Positions 18,329-28,350 are shown, numbered from the stretch's first letter. The stretch is DNA of 64,000 bases from Thermophagus sp052400625 (GCA_052400625.1 JBQTGH010000003.1); one strand, 5' to 3'. The notes: generated by a model not told the origin, from the sequence alone. Numbers and translations are program-made.

Positions 18329-19687
18329 ATGAACGATTCTAAAGTACTCAAGTTCGTTGAGGACTTTATGGCTAATGTTAAAGCCAAAAACCCCAACGAA
18401 CCGGAGTTTCATCAAGCCGTTTACGAAGTTGTAGAAAGTCTTGCACCTTTTGTGCTGGAAAACCCCGTACTTATCAAAAACAAAATTCTTGAAAGAATGA
18501 CTGAACCTGAACGCATTATCAGCTTCAGGGTCCCATGGATCGACGATCAAGGCGAAATTCAAATAAACCGGGGCTATCGAATTCAAATGAACAGCGCCAT
18601 CGGACCGTATAAAGGAGGTCTTCGATTCCACCCATCGGTAAACCAAAGCATATTAAAATTCCTGGCCTTTGAACAAGTGCTGAAAAATAGCTTAACCTCT
18701 CTTCCTATGGGCGGTGGTAAAGGCGGATCCGATTTCAACCCAAAAGGAAAATCTGATCAGGAAGTGATGAAATTTTGTCAGTCTTTTGTCACTGAACTCG
18801 AACGTCATGTTGGACCAAACACGGATGTGCCTGCCGGAGATATTGGCGTGGGTGGTCGTGAAATAGGTTTCATTTTCGGACAATACAAACGACTGGCCAA
18901 TGCCTTTCAAGGTACTTTTACAGGTAAAGGAGCTGAATGGGGTGGAAGCCCTTTGCGCCCGGAAGCTACTGGATATGGAGCTGTCTATTTTGCACAGGAA
19001 ATGCTGGCTACTAAAGGTGAAAAAATCAATGGAAAAACCGTTGCCATCAGTGGGTCAGGAAATGTAGCACAATATGCAGTGGAAAAAGTAATTCAACTGG
19101 GTGGAAAACCTGTGACATTATCCGATTCCAATGGTTATATTTATGATCCGAATGGAATTGATCAGGAAAAACTGGAATATGTTAAACTGCTCAAAAATGC
19201 CATCCGGGGGCGAATAAGGGAATACGCAGAAAAATATCCCGATGTGGAATACCACGAAGGGGATACGCCATGGAAGGTTAAATGCGACATCGCAATTCCG
19301 GCAGCCACTCAAAATGAACTTAACGGAGAGGATGCACAAAGCCTCATCGAAAATGGGTGTATATGCGTATCGGAAGGTGCTAATATGCCATCAACCCCGG
19401 AGGCTATCGATATCTTCCATAAAAACAAAATTCTCTTTGGACCTGGAAAAGCAGCGAATGCGGGTGGTGTGGCAGTATCCGGACTTGAAATGACGCAAAA
19501 CTCCATTCGGTTGTCTTGGACCCGGGACGAAGTGGACCAAAAACTTAAATCCATCATGAAAAATATTCATGCCAATTGTGTCAAAAATGGACAGGAAAAT
19601 GGTGGGTTTGTCAATTACGTCAAAGGAGCAAACATCAGTGGATTCATCAAGGTCGCCAATGCCATGCTCGCTCAAGGTGTCGTGTAA
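18329..19687 (+). CDS. gdhA: NADP-type glutamate dehydrogenase
   Basis: A 452-residue hexameric glutamate dehydrogenase that makes glutamate from 2-oxoglutarate and ammonia. The substrate motifs GPYKGGLRFHPSV and PMGGGKGGSDFNPKG include the catalytic lysines, and the dinucleotide fold starts at TVAISGSGNVAQYA. Length and the GSGNVA loop suit the NADP(H)-preferring biosynthetic class I enzymes. It is monocistronic, with its own promoter and terminator, and glutamate is also a main osmolyte partner in salt-adapted cells. Confidence 0.96.
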   Translation: MNDSKVLKFVEDFMANVKAKNPNEPEFHQAVYEVVESLAPFVLENPVLIKNKILERMTEPERIISFRVPWIDDQGEIQINRGYRIQMNSAIGPYKGGLRFHPSVNQSILKFLAFEQVLKNSLTSLPMGGGKGGSDFNPKGKSDQEVMKFCQSFVTELERHVGPNTDVPAGDIGVGGREIGFIFGQYKRLANAFQGTFTGKGAEWGGSPLRPEATGYGAVYFAQEMLATKGEKINGKTVAISGSGNVAQYAVEKVIQLGGKPVTLSDSNGYIYDPNGIDQEKLEYVKLLKNAIRGRIREYAEKYPDVEYHEGDTPWKVKCDIAIPAATQNELNGEDAQSLIENGCICVSEGANMPSTPEAIDIFHKNKILFGPGKAANAGGVAVSGLEMTQNSIRLSWTRDEVDQKLKSIMKNIHANCVKNGQENGGFVNYVKGANISGFIKVANAMLAQGVV

Positions 19688-19811
19688 TTAACCTTGAAAA
19701 AACCTGCCTATACATTTAGGCATTAACATCCAACACCCCAAAGCCCAAACAGGGCACCATAATTTAATTCTTCAATCAATGACCTAACCCCAATAAAAAT
19801 GTAACCGCCCC

Positions 19812-19852
19812 AAAAAAGGGCTGTCCTATTCTTTCAGGTCAGCCCTTTTTGA
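19812..19852 (+). terminator. Intrinsic terminator of gdhA
   Basis: An 11-bp stem, AAAAAGGGCTG with CAGCCCTTTTT, lies 125 bp after the stop codon. Confidence 0.8.
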
Positions 19853-19928
19853 TGTTTTATTCCATTTAATGTTTATCTCAGTCTACCTTCGATTCCGGAA
19901 GTTTAGAAATAACTCGCATAAATAAACA

Positions 19929-20642
19929 TCATTTGCCGTGTCCGGTAACATCGCCACCGCCCGACTCACTAATCTTTTTGGCTTTGGCGCCACCATAATA
20001 GTCGACATCGGCACCGCCGCTCGCCGTGGCATCTATTTCCTCTGTGGCATAAACTTCAACATCGGCACCGCCCGAAGCGGATGCTTTCACCTTTTTTGAT
20101 ATTAACTGACGAGCCATAAGATCTGCGCCACCACTGGCACTGGCCTCCACATAGTCGGCTTCTCCCTCCGCCGACAAATCACCTCCCCCGCTGCAACGAA
20201 GATAAACGCTTGTTGCCTTTACGCTGACCTCAACATCAGCTCCTCCACTGGCTGAAATCTCTAATCTATCACCGGTTATCTCCCCTATGCTTTTTAAATC
20301 AGAGCCTCCGGATGCAGAAAGTTTTCGAATTGGATCTGTGGTCACATACACTTTCACCGAACCCGTTTTAAACCAAGAAAAAACATTCCCTTCAATATAG
20401 ACATTCAATCTACTTCCTTTTATTTCTGTTTTTACCTTTTCCAAAATACTGGATTCGGCCTCTACAATAATTTCAGTCGGACTTCCCTGACGAACCACCA
20501 GATCGACGCCTGACGAAACATTTATCTCAGTAAATTCCCCATTCACAGATCGTTCTTCCCGGCTTTGGGAGTGACTTTCAATTCCGCACCCAACGAATGC
20601 AAAAATAAATATCCATAAATAATAAAATGTAATGGTTCGCAT
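19929..20642 (-). CDS. GIN-domain (DUF2807) lipoprotein-like protein
   Basis: A 237-residue exported protein of the DUF2807 family, a right-handed beta-helix fold common in Bacteroidota and sometimes named putative autotransporter adhesin. The N-terminus is a signal with a lipobox-like FAFVGC. The early part (FTEINVSSGVDLVVRQGSP) is the family hallmark. From about residue 110 the motif SASGGADVEV recurs seven times with small variation, one per helical turn. Function unknown. A second, more divergent member is at 27559-28350. Confidence 0.88.
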   Translation of the reverse strand: MRTITFYYLWIFIFAFVGCGIESHSQSREERSVNGEFTEINVSSGVDLVVRQGSPTEIIVEAESSILEKVKTEIKGSRLNVYIEGNVFSWFKTGSVKVYVTTDPIRKLSASGGSDLKSIGEITGDRLEISASGGADVEVSVKATSVYLRCSGGGDLSAEGEADYVEASASGGADLMARQLISKKVKASASGGADVEVYATEEIDATASGGADVDYYGGAKAKKISESGGGDVTGHGK

Positions 20643-20724
20643 AATTATGAAGTTTTAGTTTTTATTCTGACTGTAAATAGGACGGCTCAATGAACATTTT
20701 AGTTACACCTTATTCTTTTTTCAT

Positions 20725-20856
20725 CCGGATAAAATAAATTTATACATTTCGGTTAAAGCTGATTATATCCAACGCCCACCCCTTAATCCCATTTCTGCCT
20801 CTGCCCTTTTATACCTGTTCTAATTGCGACAATCTTCCAGACCATGGTTGCCTCAT
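20725..20856 (-). repeat. Degenerate long copy of the dispersed repeat
   Basis: On the minus strand it contains GGTATAAAAGGGCAGAGGCAG, TTAAGGGGTGGGCGTTGGA and the end TTTATTTTATCCGG before ATGAAA. The same blocks in the same order make up the long unit at 54604-54846. It points toward the GIN-domain gene, 82 bp away. Confidence 0.7.
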
Positions 20857-21047
20857 TCAAAACACGACCAGACTATAATTGAATCTATTGCTTATTTTCG
20901 GCTTCCCGAAACACCTATCACAAGAACCATGATTGTCAACACATTATCTTCACCACCTGCACTTTTAACTTAAAATATGACAATCTATTATCCTTATCTC
21001 AAGGTTTTTTTAACAATAGTTTATATTTTCGCCTCCAAAAATTTAAA

Positions 21048-22253
21048 ATGAAGCAAGCATCAACTCTTTCTTTACCCAAGAAAATCATTATCGGCATTCA
21101 ATTTTTATTTGTAGCCTTTGGCGCCACTGTTCTTGTTCCCCTCTTAGTGGGAATTAGTCCTTCCATCGCACTTTTCACAGCAGGTATTGGGACTTTTATT
21201 TTCCATTTAATCACAAAAGGAAAAGTACCGGTCTTTCTCGGAAGCAGTTTTGCTTTTATTGCTCCGATAATTGAAGCAACCCGTCTTTTTGGTTTTCAGG
21301 GTATGCTTTCAGGAATCATCGCTGTTGGATTAGTCTATTCAATCATGTCTGCAATTGTTAAATGGAGAGGACCTGCGCTCATCGATAAGGTATTTCCTTC
21401 CGTTGTGGTCGGACCGGTAATAATGGTTATCGGACTCTCCCTCGCACCGGTCGGAGTGGACATGGCAAAAGAAAACTGGATTCTGGCGCTCGTAGCGCTG
21501 GCGACAGCCATACTGGTGGTGGTATTTGCAGGTGGAATGTTAAAGCTCATTCCCATTTTTGCCGGTATTGTGGTGGGTTACCTCGTCGCCATATTTACAG
21601 GAAACGTCGATTTCACACCCATAGTTGATGCTTCTTGGATCTCTCTACCGCAATTTCAGGCTCCGCAATTCAGCTGGGCAGCGATTATTTATATGATCCC
21701 CGTAGCTATCGCTCCTCTTATTGAGCATATCGGCGATATGTATGCCGTGGGGGCTGTGGCGGGACACAACTACGTCAAAGAGCCCGGACTGCATCGCACC
21801 ATGCTGGGCGACGGAATCGCCACTGCCGTTGCCGGAAGCTTGGGAAGTGTTCCAAACACTACATACTCGGAAGTGACGGGAGCCATCTCTCTGACAAAAG
21901 TAACAGATCCTTTCGTCTTGAGAATTTCAGCCCTCACTGCCATTCTATTTTCCGTCTTAGGAAAAATTAGTGGCTTCCTCGAATCCATTCCCGGGGCCGT
22001 TCTGGGGGGAATTATGCTGCTCCTGTTTGGTAGCATTGCCAGCGTCGGCATCAAAACGCTTATCGATTCAAAAGCCGACCTTAATAAAACCCGTAATCAG
22101 GTCATCATTTCTGTTATCCTTACCGTTGGGATCGGTGGTGCCGTAATCCAATTTGGAAATTTCTCATTGGCTGGAATCGGACTTTCAGCCGTCACCGGCG
22201 TTATCTTAAACCTGATTTTGCCCGAAAAATCTAAGCCTGTCAGAATGAAATAA
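21048..22253 (+). CDS. UraA-type uracil permease (NCS2 family)
   Basis: A 401-residue inner-membrane nucleobase:proton symporter with about 14 hydrophobic segments. The family markers are FLGSSFAFIAPI in helix 3, the helix-8 glutamate in IAPLIEHIGDMYAVG, and helix 10 GSVPNTTYSEVTGAI; glutamates at both places bind uracil in E. coli UraA. The closeness of these motifs to UraA favours uracil over xanthine. TATATTTT at about 21021-21028 is a weak -7 candidate. Confidence 0.93.
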   Translation: MKQASTLSLPKKIIIGIQFLFVAFGATVLVPLLVGISPSIALFTAGIGTFIFHLITKGKVPVFLGSSFAFIAPIIEATRLFGFQGMLSGIIAVGLVYSIMSAIVKWRGPALIDKVFPSVVVGPVIMVIGLSLAPVGVDMAKENWILALVALATAILVVVFAGGMLKLIPIFAGIVVGYLVAIFTGNVDFTPIVDASWISLPQFQAPQFSWAAIIYMIPVAIAPLIEHIGDMYAVGAVAGHNYVKEPGLHRTMLGDGIATAVAGSLGSVPNTTYSEVTGAISLTKVTDPFVLRISALTAILFSVLGKISGFLESIPGAVLGGIMLLLFGSIASVGIKTLIDSKADLNKTRNQVIISVILTVGIGGAVIQFGNFSLAGIGLSAVTGVILNLILPEKSKPVRMK

Positions 22254-22732
22254 CCATCACGGTATAAGGGTGTAACTTTTGCCCGACCTAATCGGAAAAA
22301 GTGAAAGTATATAATCTGGCCATGCAAGTTCTACCTCTCTGTTCCCATACGTCAAAGGTAAAACTTGTATGGCTTCTTTTTTACAATGGTTTTATTTGGT
22401 GCAATAATCGCCAGGCGTGTTCCATTTATTCTCTCATAAATAGGGTAACTTTCTGAACCTAAAACCAAAATTATTGTTCTATTTGTAAGTTTTGACCTTT
22501 CAAGGTTGGATCGCAGCATTGAAGCGGATTGATAACTTTATTTATAGTTCCAACTTTCGAGTTAATCTTGTTTCCGGTCAAATGGCTGGTGCGGGGGCCG
22601 GCCGGGAAATGATGCCAGGTCAGTTATGATTCTTTTCATAACAAAACCATTAAACAATGGTCTTCATTTATACAGCTACAAATCTGCAGATCTATGAGTT
22701 ATTTTTTATTGGATAATTCCACCGCAAAACTG
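22254..22732. other. Intergenic region, no gene seen
   Basis: About 480 bp between uraA and the acyl-ACP synthetase gene, without an open frame or clear repeat. One short GC-rich patch (GGTGCGGGGGCCGGCCGG near 22590) stands out from the AT-rich surroundings. Confidence 0.4.
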
Positions 22733-22740
22733 TATTTTTG
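22733..22740 (+). promoter_or_regulatory. Promoter -7 element of the acyl-ACP synthetase gene
   Basis: TATTTTTG fits TAnnTTTG. It overlaps the TTG at 22738 that could otherwise be taken as a start, which argues for translation from ATG at 22765. Confidence 0.6.
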
Positions 22741-22764
22741 TGGTTTTATTTTTACTATAAGAGT

Positions 22765-25233
22765 ATGCTAAAAAATATGGGCAATAAAACGGCCATTACC
22801 TATGGTAATGAAACCATCACCTTCAGCCGTTTGCTTAATCGTATCAGACAGTTTGCCAATTCCTATCAGGTGAATAAAGGCGCCAATGTTGGAATTTTCA
22901 TGGAAAACCGTCCTGAATGGGTTGTTTCATTCTATTCTATATGGCGAAACAAAGGTGTCGCCGTACCAATTGATTATCTGGCTACCGTCAGTGAAGTAAC
23001 TTATATTATCGAAGACTGTCAGCCCGAGATCATCTTCACTTCAAAAAACTACCGGAAAACACTGATTAATGCGGTTGAGTCTATAAAAAACAAACCCCTG
23101 ATTATTGATGTGGATAATCCCGATTGGTTAAAAGAGGGACTGGATCAAGAATTCGACTTTCCAAAACCCGTGGTTTCAGATACCGCTGTGATCATCTACA
23201 CCTCCGGTACAACAGGTAGTCCTAAAGGGGTTATGCTCACTTTTGATAACCTCCTGGCAAATATTGAAGGAGTAGCACATAAAATCAAAATCTACACACC
23301 GGAGACGCGCACCATGATGCTGTTGCCGCTGCATCATATCTTCCCTTTAATGGGAACCATGATCATCCCATTTTATATTGGCGGAAGTGTGGCCATTAGC
23401 CCATCAATGGCGTCTGAGGATATTATCAAAACACTCCAAAACAACAAAATCACACTCCTCATTGGAGTACCTCGATTATATTCCGTTATCCGTAAAGGAA
23501 TTCGAGATAAAATTGATGCGAGCTTTTTGGCTAAAAATCTTTTTAAGATTGCCGCTAAAATTAATAGCAGATCTTTCTCCAAAACCATCTTCAAAACCGT
23601 TCACAAAAAGATGGGAGGATCCTTAAATTATCTTATTTCCGGAGGTGCTGCACTCGATCCGGAGGTGGCACTCGACTTCAAAACCCTTGGGTTTGAAGTG
23701 CTGGAAGGATATGGTATGTCTGAAGCAGCCCCCATGATCACTTTTACCAGACCTGGACGTTTTAAAAGTGGATCTCCCGGGGAAGCCCTCCCGGGAACTA
23801 AAATAGAAATCATTGATGGCGAAATCACAGCCGCTGGACGCCAAGTAATGAAAGGCTATTACAATCATCCACAGGCTACTGCGGAAGTCCTAAAAGAGGG
23901 TCGTCTTTTTACCGGCGATCTGGGCTATCTCTCCGACGACGGATTCTTATTCATTACCGGAAGAAAAAAAGAAATCATTGTTCTTTCAAATGGGAAAAAT
24001 GTCAATCCCGTTGGTTTGGAACAAAAATTAGAAGAATCTCCATTGGTACGTGAGTGTGGCGTTTTCTTCAAAGACGATATGCTCCAAGTGGTTATTGTTC
24101 CGGAAAAAAGTCAAATTGATCACGACGACAATTCCAACATTGAAGAAATCATCCGATGGAAAGTCATTGATCCCTTTAATAAAGAGGTTTCACCCTCCAA
24201 AAAGATCATGCGCTTCTATCTGACCGATCAGGAATTGCCGCGAACCAGACTCTCCAAACTCCAAAGATTCAAGCTCGAAAGCTTTGCCCACGATAAAGAG
24301 AACCCTGAAGTTCCTACTAAACAGCCAGAATTTGAGGAATATCAAATGATCGCGGCCTATCTCTCAAAAGAAAAAGGACGTGATGTACAACCTTACCATC
24401 ACCTCGAAATGGATCTGGGACTCGACTCTCTGGATAAAGTAGCTTTTGAAACCTACCTGGATCAAACATTCGGCGTTAAAGCCGATTCTACTGAAATGGC
24501 GAAGTTCAACAACATCCTCCAATTGGCGGAACATGTCAGACAAGTCAAAACAAAAATCAGTGAACAAAAAATTAACTGGAAAGATATTCTTAGAGAAAAA
24601 GTCCATGTGCAGTTACCTAAAACATGGATTACTGGAAGTCTTATGGTTAGACTTTCCAAATTTTTCTTCCACATCTATTTCCGGTTCAAGGCGCAAGGAA
24701 TGAAAAACATCCCAGATGGCCCATGCATTATTGCGCCCAACCATCAGAGTTTTTTCGACGGTCTTCTGGTTGCTTCTTATCTCAAAACCAGTCAGCTCAA
24801 AAAAACATACTTTTATGCCAAAGAAAAGCATATTCGAAAACCTTGGATGAAATTCCTCGCCAACAGGAACAACATCATCATCATGGATCTGAACAAAGAT
24901 CTCAAAACATCCATTCAGAAAATGGCGGAAGTACTCAAACGTAACAGAAACCTCATCATTTTCCCGGAAGGAACTCGTTCCATCTCTGGAAACCTGGGGC
25001 ACTTTAAAAAAACGTTTGCCATCCTTAGCCGTGAACTGAACATTCCCGTTGTGCCCGTTTCCATTCGGGGGGCACACAAAGCCCTGCCTAAAGGAAGCAA
25101 ATTCCCCAAACCATTCAAGAAAATTAACATCGAATTTCTTGAACCGGTTTACCCCGAAAACGACAGTTATGAATCGCTTGCAGTCAAAGTCAAAAATAAA
25201 ATTCAATATAGGATGAATGAGATGCAATACTAA
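22765..25233 (+). CDS. Acyl-CoA/ACP synthetase - ACP - acyltransferase fusion (Aas-like)
   Basis: An 822-residue three-domain lipid enzyme. An AMP-forming ligase comes first, with IYTSGTTGSPKGV at about residues 144-156. A carrier domain follows with the phosphopantetheine serine S555 in LGLDSLDK. Last is a PlsC-type glycerophosphate acyltransferase with NHQSFFDG (H660, D665) and FPEGTRS (733-739). It should activate a free fatty acid, load it on its own carrier and transfer it to a lysolipid, which recycles membrane phospholipid. E. coli Aas has the acyltransferase first and lacks the carrier. ATG at 22765 is chosen because the promoter overlaps the earlier TTG. Confidence 0.9.
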   Translation: MLKNMGNKTAITYGNETITFSRLLNRIRQFANSYQVNKGANVGIFMENRPEWVVSFYSIWRNKGVAVPIDYLATVSEVTYIIEDCQPEIIFTSKNYRKTLINAVESIKNKPLIIDVDNPDWLKEGLDQEFDFPKPVVSDTAVIIYTSGTTGSPKGVMLTFDNLLANIEGVAHKIKIYTPETRTMMLLPLHHIFPLMGTMIIPFYIGGSVAISPSMASEDIIKTLQNNKITLLIGVPRLYSVIRKGIRDKIDASFLAKNLFKIAAKINSRSFSKTIFKTVHKKMGGSLNYLISGGAALDPEVALDFKTLGFEVLEGYGMSEAAPMITFTRPGRFKSGSPGEALPGTKIEIIDGEITAAGRQVMKGYYNHPQATAEVLKEGRLFTGDLGYLSDDGFLFITGRKKEIIVLSNGKNVNPVGLEQKLEESPLVRECGVFFKDDMLQVVIVPEKSQIDHDDNSNIEEIIRWKVIDPFNKEVSPSKKIMRFYLTDQELPRTRLSKLQRFKLESFAHDKENPEVPTKQPEFEEYQMIAAYLSKEKGRDVQPYHHLEMDLGLDSLDKVAFETYLDQTFGVKADSTEMAKFNNILQLAEHVRQVKTKISEQKINWKDILREKVHVQLPKTWITGSLMVRLSKFFFHIYFRFKAQGMKNIPDGPCIIAPNHQSFFDGLLVASYLKTSQLKKTYFYAKEKHIRKPWMKFLANRNNIIIMDLNKDLKTSIQKMAEVLKRNRNLIIFPEGTRSISGNLGHFKKTFAILSRELNIPVVPVSIRGAHKALPKGSKFPKPFKKINIEFLEPVYPENDSYESLAVKVKNKIQYRMNEMQY

Positions 25234-25485
25234 TCTTTGTGATCAGATTAAACTTGTTAACCTTCAATTCGGTGAAAGAACCTGACAACCTTGATTTCTG
25301 AGCATCGATCATAACCTGCTGGCTTGAAGTTAGGTGGCATTTCCGCCTGTTTTGAGTTTATTGAATGCATGACCATTCTCATGTTTCAATATCCTTGCCG
25401 ATCTCGGTCAGCCTCCATGGACCATCTCATCATTTGCCCGAATTTATTTTAATTAAATAAATATATTACCAAAAAATTTAGAGTT

Positions 25486-26052
25486 ATGAAGAAAGCAGCA
25501 ATATTCATTGCTCCGGGATTCGAAGAAGTTGAAGCGCTCACCCCTGCCGATGTTCTTAAACGGGCTGGGGCCGATGTAGAACTCATTTCCATCACCGAAG
25601 ATAAAAATGTGACAGGATCACACGGAATAACCATCGTTTGCGACAGAGTGCTCGAAGGAAAAACAGTGGAAGAAAAAGATATCCTCATCCTGCCGGGAGG
25701 AATGCCCGGAACCAAAAACCTTCAAAACAACCACGCTTTAAAAAATCTTTTGATAGACTATAACGCCAAAAAGAAATGGATCGCCGCCATTTGTGCCGCG
25801 CCCATGATTCCGGGTGAATTGGGCTTCCTCAAAGGACGTAAAGCAACCTGCTATCCCGGCTACGAACACCACCTGAAAGAGGCGCATCACTATCCGGTGC
25901 CAGCAATCACAGATGGACACATCATCACCGGAAGAGGCGTCGGCGCGGCAATGGAATTCGCCATCGAAATTGCAGCCAATCTTTGGGGACCCCAAAAAGC
26001 ATCTGAGCTCAGAGATAAAATGGTGATTCCACGCCTGTCCGACCTCCAGTAA
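25486..26052 (+). CDS. DJ-1/PfpI family protein (YajL-like)
   Basis: A 188-residue DJ-1 family protein. The nucleophile is C103 in AAICAAPM and the partner glutamate is in FEEVEALTP near the start, the layout of DJ-1 and E. coli YajL. Members act as chaperone, glyoxalase or deglycase, with the exact activity debated. The cryptochrome gene follows after 1 bp, so the two are an operon, perhaps for protection of macromolecules. Confidence 0.93.
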   Translation: MKKAAIFIAPGFEEVEALTPADVLKRAGADVELISITEDKNVTGSHGITIVCDRVLEGKTVEEKDILILPGGMPGTKNLQNNHALKNLLIDYNAKKKWIAAICAAPMIPGELGFLKGRKATCYPGYEHHLKEAHHYPVPAITDGHIITGRGVGAAMEFAIEIAANLWGPQKASELRDKMVIPRLSDLQ

Positions 26053-26053
26053 C

Positions 26054-27337
26054 ATGAAAAATAGGCCTGTCATATACTGGTTCCGAAAGGACCTTCGACT
26101 GCACGACAACCCTGCCCTTAATTACGCTTTAAAACTTGGACGGCCTTTAATTCTCGTTTACATCTTTGATGACAGATGGTTTCAAAAGCATCCGATTCTG
26201 AATTTCCCAAGAACAGGTGCTCTGCGCCAAAAATTCCTGGCCGAAACAATTGCAGATCTGGAAAAAGCTATTATTGCAGCTGGAAACCGTCTGCTCATTT
26301 TCAACGGTAATACCACCTCAATCCTGTCTGATCTCTTTAACTTTTTTAATGCCGAGAAAATCATTGCCCAGAAAGAAATCGCTTACGAAGAAACACAAAT
26401 CGAAAGAAACCTTTTACGCAACACTAAACTCGAGATGGTCTGGGGAAGCATGCTCTATCCGCCCGATCAGATTAGTTTTTCTCCCGAAAAAGCCCCTTTT
26501 TATTTCACCCAATTCAAAAACAAAATCATTCAGGAACAGATAACTCCCCATCCAGTCCCAACGGTAAATCGTTTGGATAAGGCAGAGGTTCCTAAGCCCC
26601 CTCCTCACCTTCCCGCTTTCAATCCGGACTTATGGATAAGAAACACCCCCAATTCTAGCTTTATGGGGGGCGAAACAGAAGGGCTGAAAAGACTTCATCA
26701 ATATTTCGAAGAAAACGGACACCTCCATTATGCCAACACCAGAAACCTTTTCGAAGGCAAAAACTTCAGCAGTTGGTTAGCACCATGGCTGGCCAACGGC
26801 GCTTTATCTCCTCGCACACTTTTCTCAAAGCTTAATATTACCGAAAAACTTTCTGATCAGGAACAGGAAAGCATATTGACCCTGAAAAATCAACTTATCT
26901 GGCGCGATTATTTCCGCTATCTGTTTCTCAGATATGGCTCAAAACTATTTACAACCAAAGGATTAAGAAATGCTCAAACCAACATGTATAACGATTTGGA
27001 TGCCTTCCTGCTATGGAAAGATGCAAAAACCGGAGAACCCATTATTGACGCTCTGATGCGACAGCTAAGGAAAACCGGTTTTATGAGTAACAGAGGACGA
27101 ATGCTGGTCAGCTTCTACCTCGCAAAAGAATTGAAGGTCAACTGGCAATGGGGGGCCGCTTGGTTCGAATCAGCGCTTATCGATTATGATGTCTATAGTA
27201 ACTATGGAAACTGGGCCTATCAAAGCGGAAGAGGGACAGACAGTAGGGTGAACCGTAGATTTAATTTAAAAACCCAAACACGTAAATTCGACAAACAGGA
27301 CCTTTTTACAAAAAAATGGAATGGAAATTTATTTTAA
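26054..27337 (+). CDS. DASH-type cryptochrome/photolyase
   Basis: A 427-residue flavoprotein. The N-terminal photolyase domain opens with VIYWFRKDLRLHDNPAL. The FAD domain carries TGFMSNRGRMLVSFYLAKEL and WGAAWFESALIDYDV, and the C-terminal block SNYGNWAYQSGRGTDSR is the DASH-type pattern. Cry-DASH proteins repair cyclobutane dimers in single-stranded DNA using blue light. It is cotranscribed with the DJ-1 gene, its start lying one base after that stop. Confidence 0.94.
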   Translation: MKNRPVIYWFRKDLRLHDNPALNYALKLGRPLILVYIFDDRWFQKHPILNFPRTGALRQKFLAETIADLEKAIIAAGNRLLIFNGNTTSILSDLFNFFNAEKIIAQKEIAYEETQIERNLLRNTKLEMVWGSMLYPPDQISFSPEKAPFYFTQFKNKIIQEQITPHPVPTVNRLDKAEVPKPPPHLPAFNPDLWIRNTPNSSFMGGETEGLKRLHQYFEENGHLHYANTRNLFEGKNFSSWLAPWLANGALSPRTLFSKLNITEKLSDQEQESILTLKNQLIWRDYFRYLFLRYGSKLFTTKGLRNAQTNMYNDLDAFLLWKDAKTGEPIIDALMRQLRKTGFMSNRGRMLVSFYLAKELKVNWQWGAAWFESALIDYDVYSNYGNWAYQSGRGTDSRVNRRFNLKTQTRKFDKQDLFTKKWNGNLF

Positions 27338-27342
27338 ATTTG
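27335..27342 (+). promoter_or_regulatory. Promoter -7 element of the 63-residue zinc-ribbon gene
   Basis: TAAATTTG begins on the last codon of the cryptochrome gene, 29 bp before the small gene. Confidence 0.5.
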
Positions 27343-27370
27343 CCACGATTTCGTCCTTTAACATTGAATT

Positions 27371-27562
27371 ATGAATCAGAAAAACAACAAACGCATTAAG
27401 TGTTTCGTCTGCCAACAAACCTTCAATAGTCAAGACTTGTCAATCAATAAGCTTACAAAAATGCCCGTGTGCATAAATTGCTGCGGATCTAAAGAAGAAA
27501 AAAAAGCTGAAAAAGAGGCCCTCGAATCACTCGCCGAAGATTTCGTCTGCGGATGCATCTAA
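27371..27562 (+). CDS. Small cysteine-rich (zinc-ribbon-like) protein
   Basis: A 63-residue protein with the pattern CFVCQQTF, then MPVCINCC, so two CxxC knuckles about 20 residues apart that probably bind zinc. A charged Lys/Glu helix follows and it ends in FVCGCI. Similar short proteins occur in Bacteroidota; no function is known to me. It has its own promoter and its stop overlaps the convergent GIN-domain gene by four bases. Confidence 0.75.
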   Translation: MNQKNNKRIKCFVCQQTFNSQDLSINKLTKMPVCINCCGSKEEKKAEKEALESLAEDFVCGCI

Positions 27563-28350
27563 TCTTCTTCGGCAGGAAGAACCAACCCCTCTCCGGATAT
27601 TTCTTTCGTTAAATTTTCTGGCATCCCGTAGTAATAAATCCGACCATTTCCATCGATATAGGTTTTCAGCAGACCCGAAACCCGACACAATATCAAGCCC
27701 GATCCATACAACCGGAGATCTCCGTTGGCCATCCCCAATTCACCTGCTTTTATCATCCCTGAACCTTCCACCACTACATCCCCCTCATTCGCTTTTCCTT
27801 TCAACTGCATATTCCCGGAGCCGATCTGATGCAACCACAGATTATCAAAATTCCCGCTTATCGCCACAGTGGTACTTCCTTCTGCAACAACAGCCAAATT
27901 TTCGCAAATCAAACTGTCCGCTTTAAAGGTAGATACTTCATAAACGTTGACCCGCAAAAAGGATGTCCTGAATGTATCCACCTGAACCCTGCCACCATTA
28001 ATGATTGCTACCTCCGACAAGTTTCCTGCTTCTAATGTTATCCGGACCGATTGGCGCGGAACTATTGAGAAGTTCTGTTTTACCCCTAGCTCCAGCGTTC
28101 CATTATTTACTTCCGATACAACATATGACAATATATTGGAATCTGCCTCAACCGTTAAACTCCCGGAAAGCCCCTGCCGGATCTGAAGGTCAAAATCGGA
28201 CTCCAGTAGAACCCTGTCAATCTCTCCCACTATACGCTTTTCGCTTCTTATATTCCCATCACCCAAAATCTCCACACTAAAAATATCTTCACACGAACTG
28301 AGCGATAAAAATAAAGGAATAACAACTATGAGAAATAAGTATGGCTTCAT
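27559..28350 (-). CDS. GIN-domain (DUF2807) lipoprotein
   Basis: A 263-residue lipoprotein (lipobox SLSSC) of the DUF2807 family. The marker region is VLLESDFDLQIRQGLSGSLTVEAD; the later part alternates short beta strands as in a beta-helix but lacks the SGGADV repeats of the paralogue at 19929-20642. The end is acidic (LVLPAEED). Role unknown; surface or periplasmic location is inferred from the lipobox. Confidence 0.86.
   Translation of the reverse strand: MKPYLFLIVVIPLFLSLSSCEDIFSVEILGDGNIRSEKRIVGEIDRVLLESDFDLQIRQGLSGSLTVEADSNILSYVVSEVNNGTLELGVKQNFSIVPRQSVRITLEAGNLSEVAIINGGRVQVDTFRTSFLRVNVYEVSTFKADSLICENLAVVAEGSTTVAISGNFDNLWLHQIGSGNMQLKGKANEGDVVVEGSGMIKAGELGMANGDLRLYGSGLILCRVSGLLKTYIDGNGRIYYYGMPENLTKEISGEGLVLPAEED

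Noticed and set aside
24613..25227. 204-codon minus-strand frame
   Set aside because: Antisense shadow of the acyltransferase domain, with no recognisable protein content.
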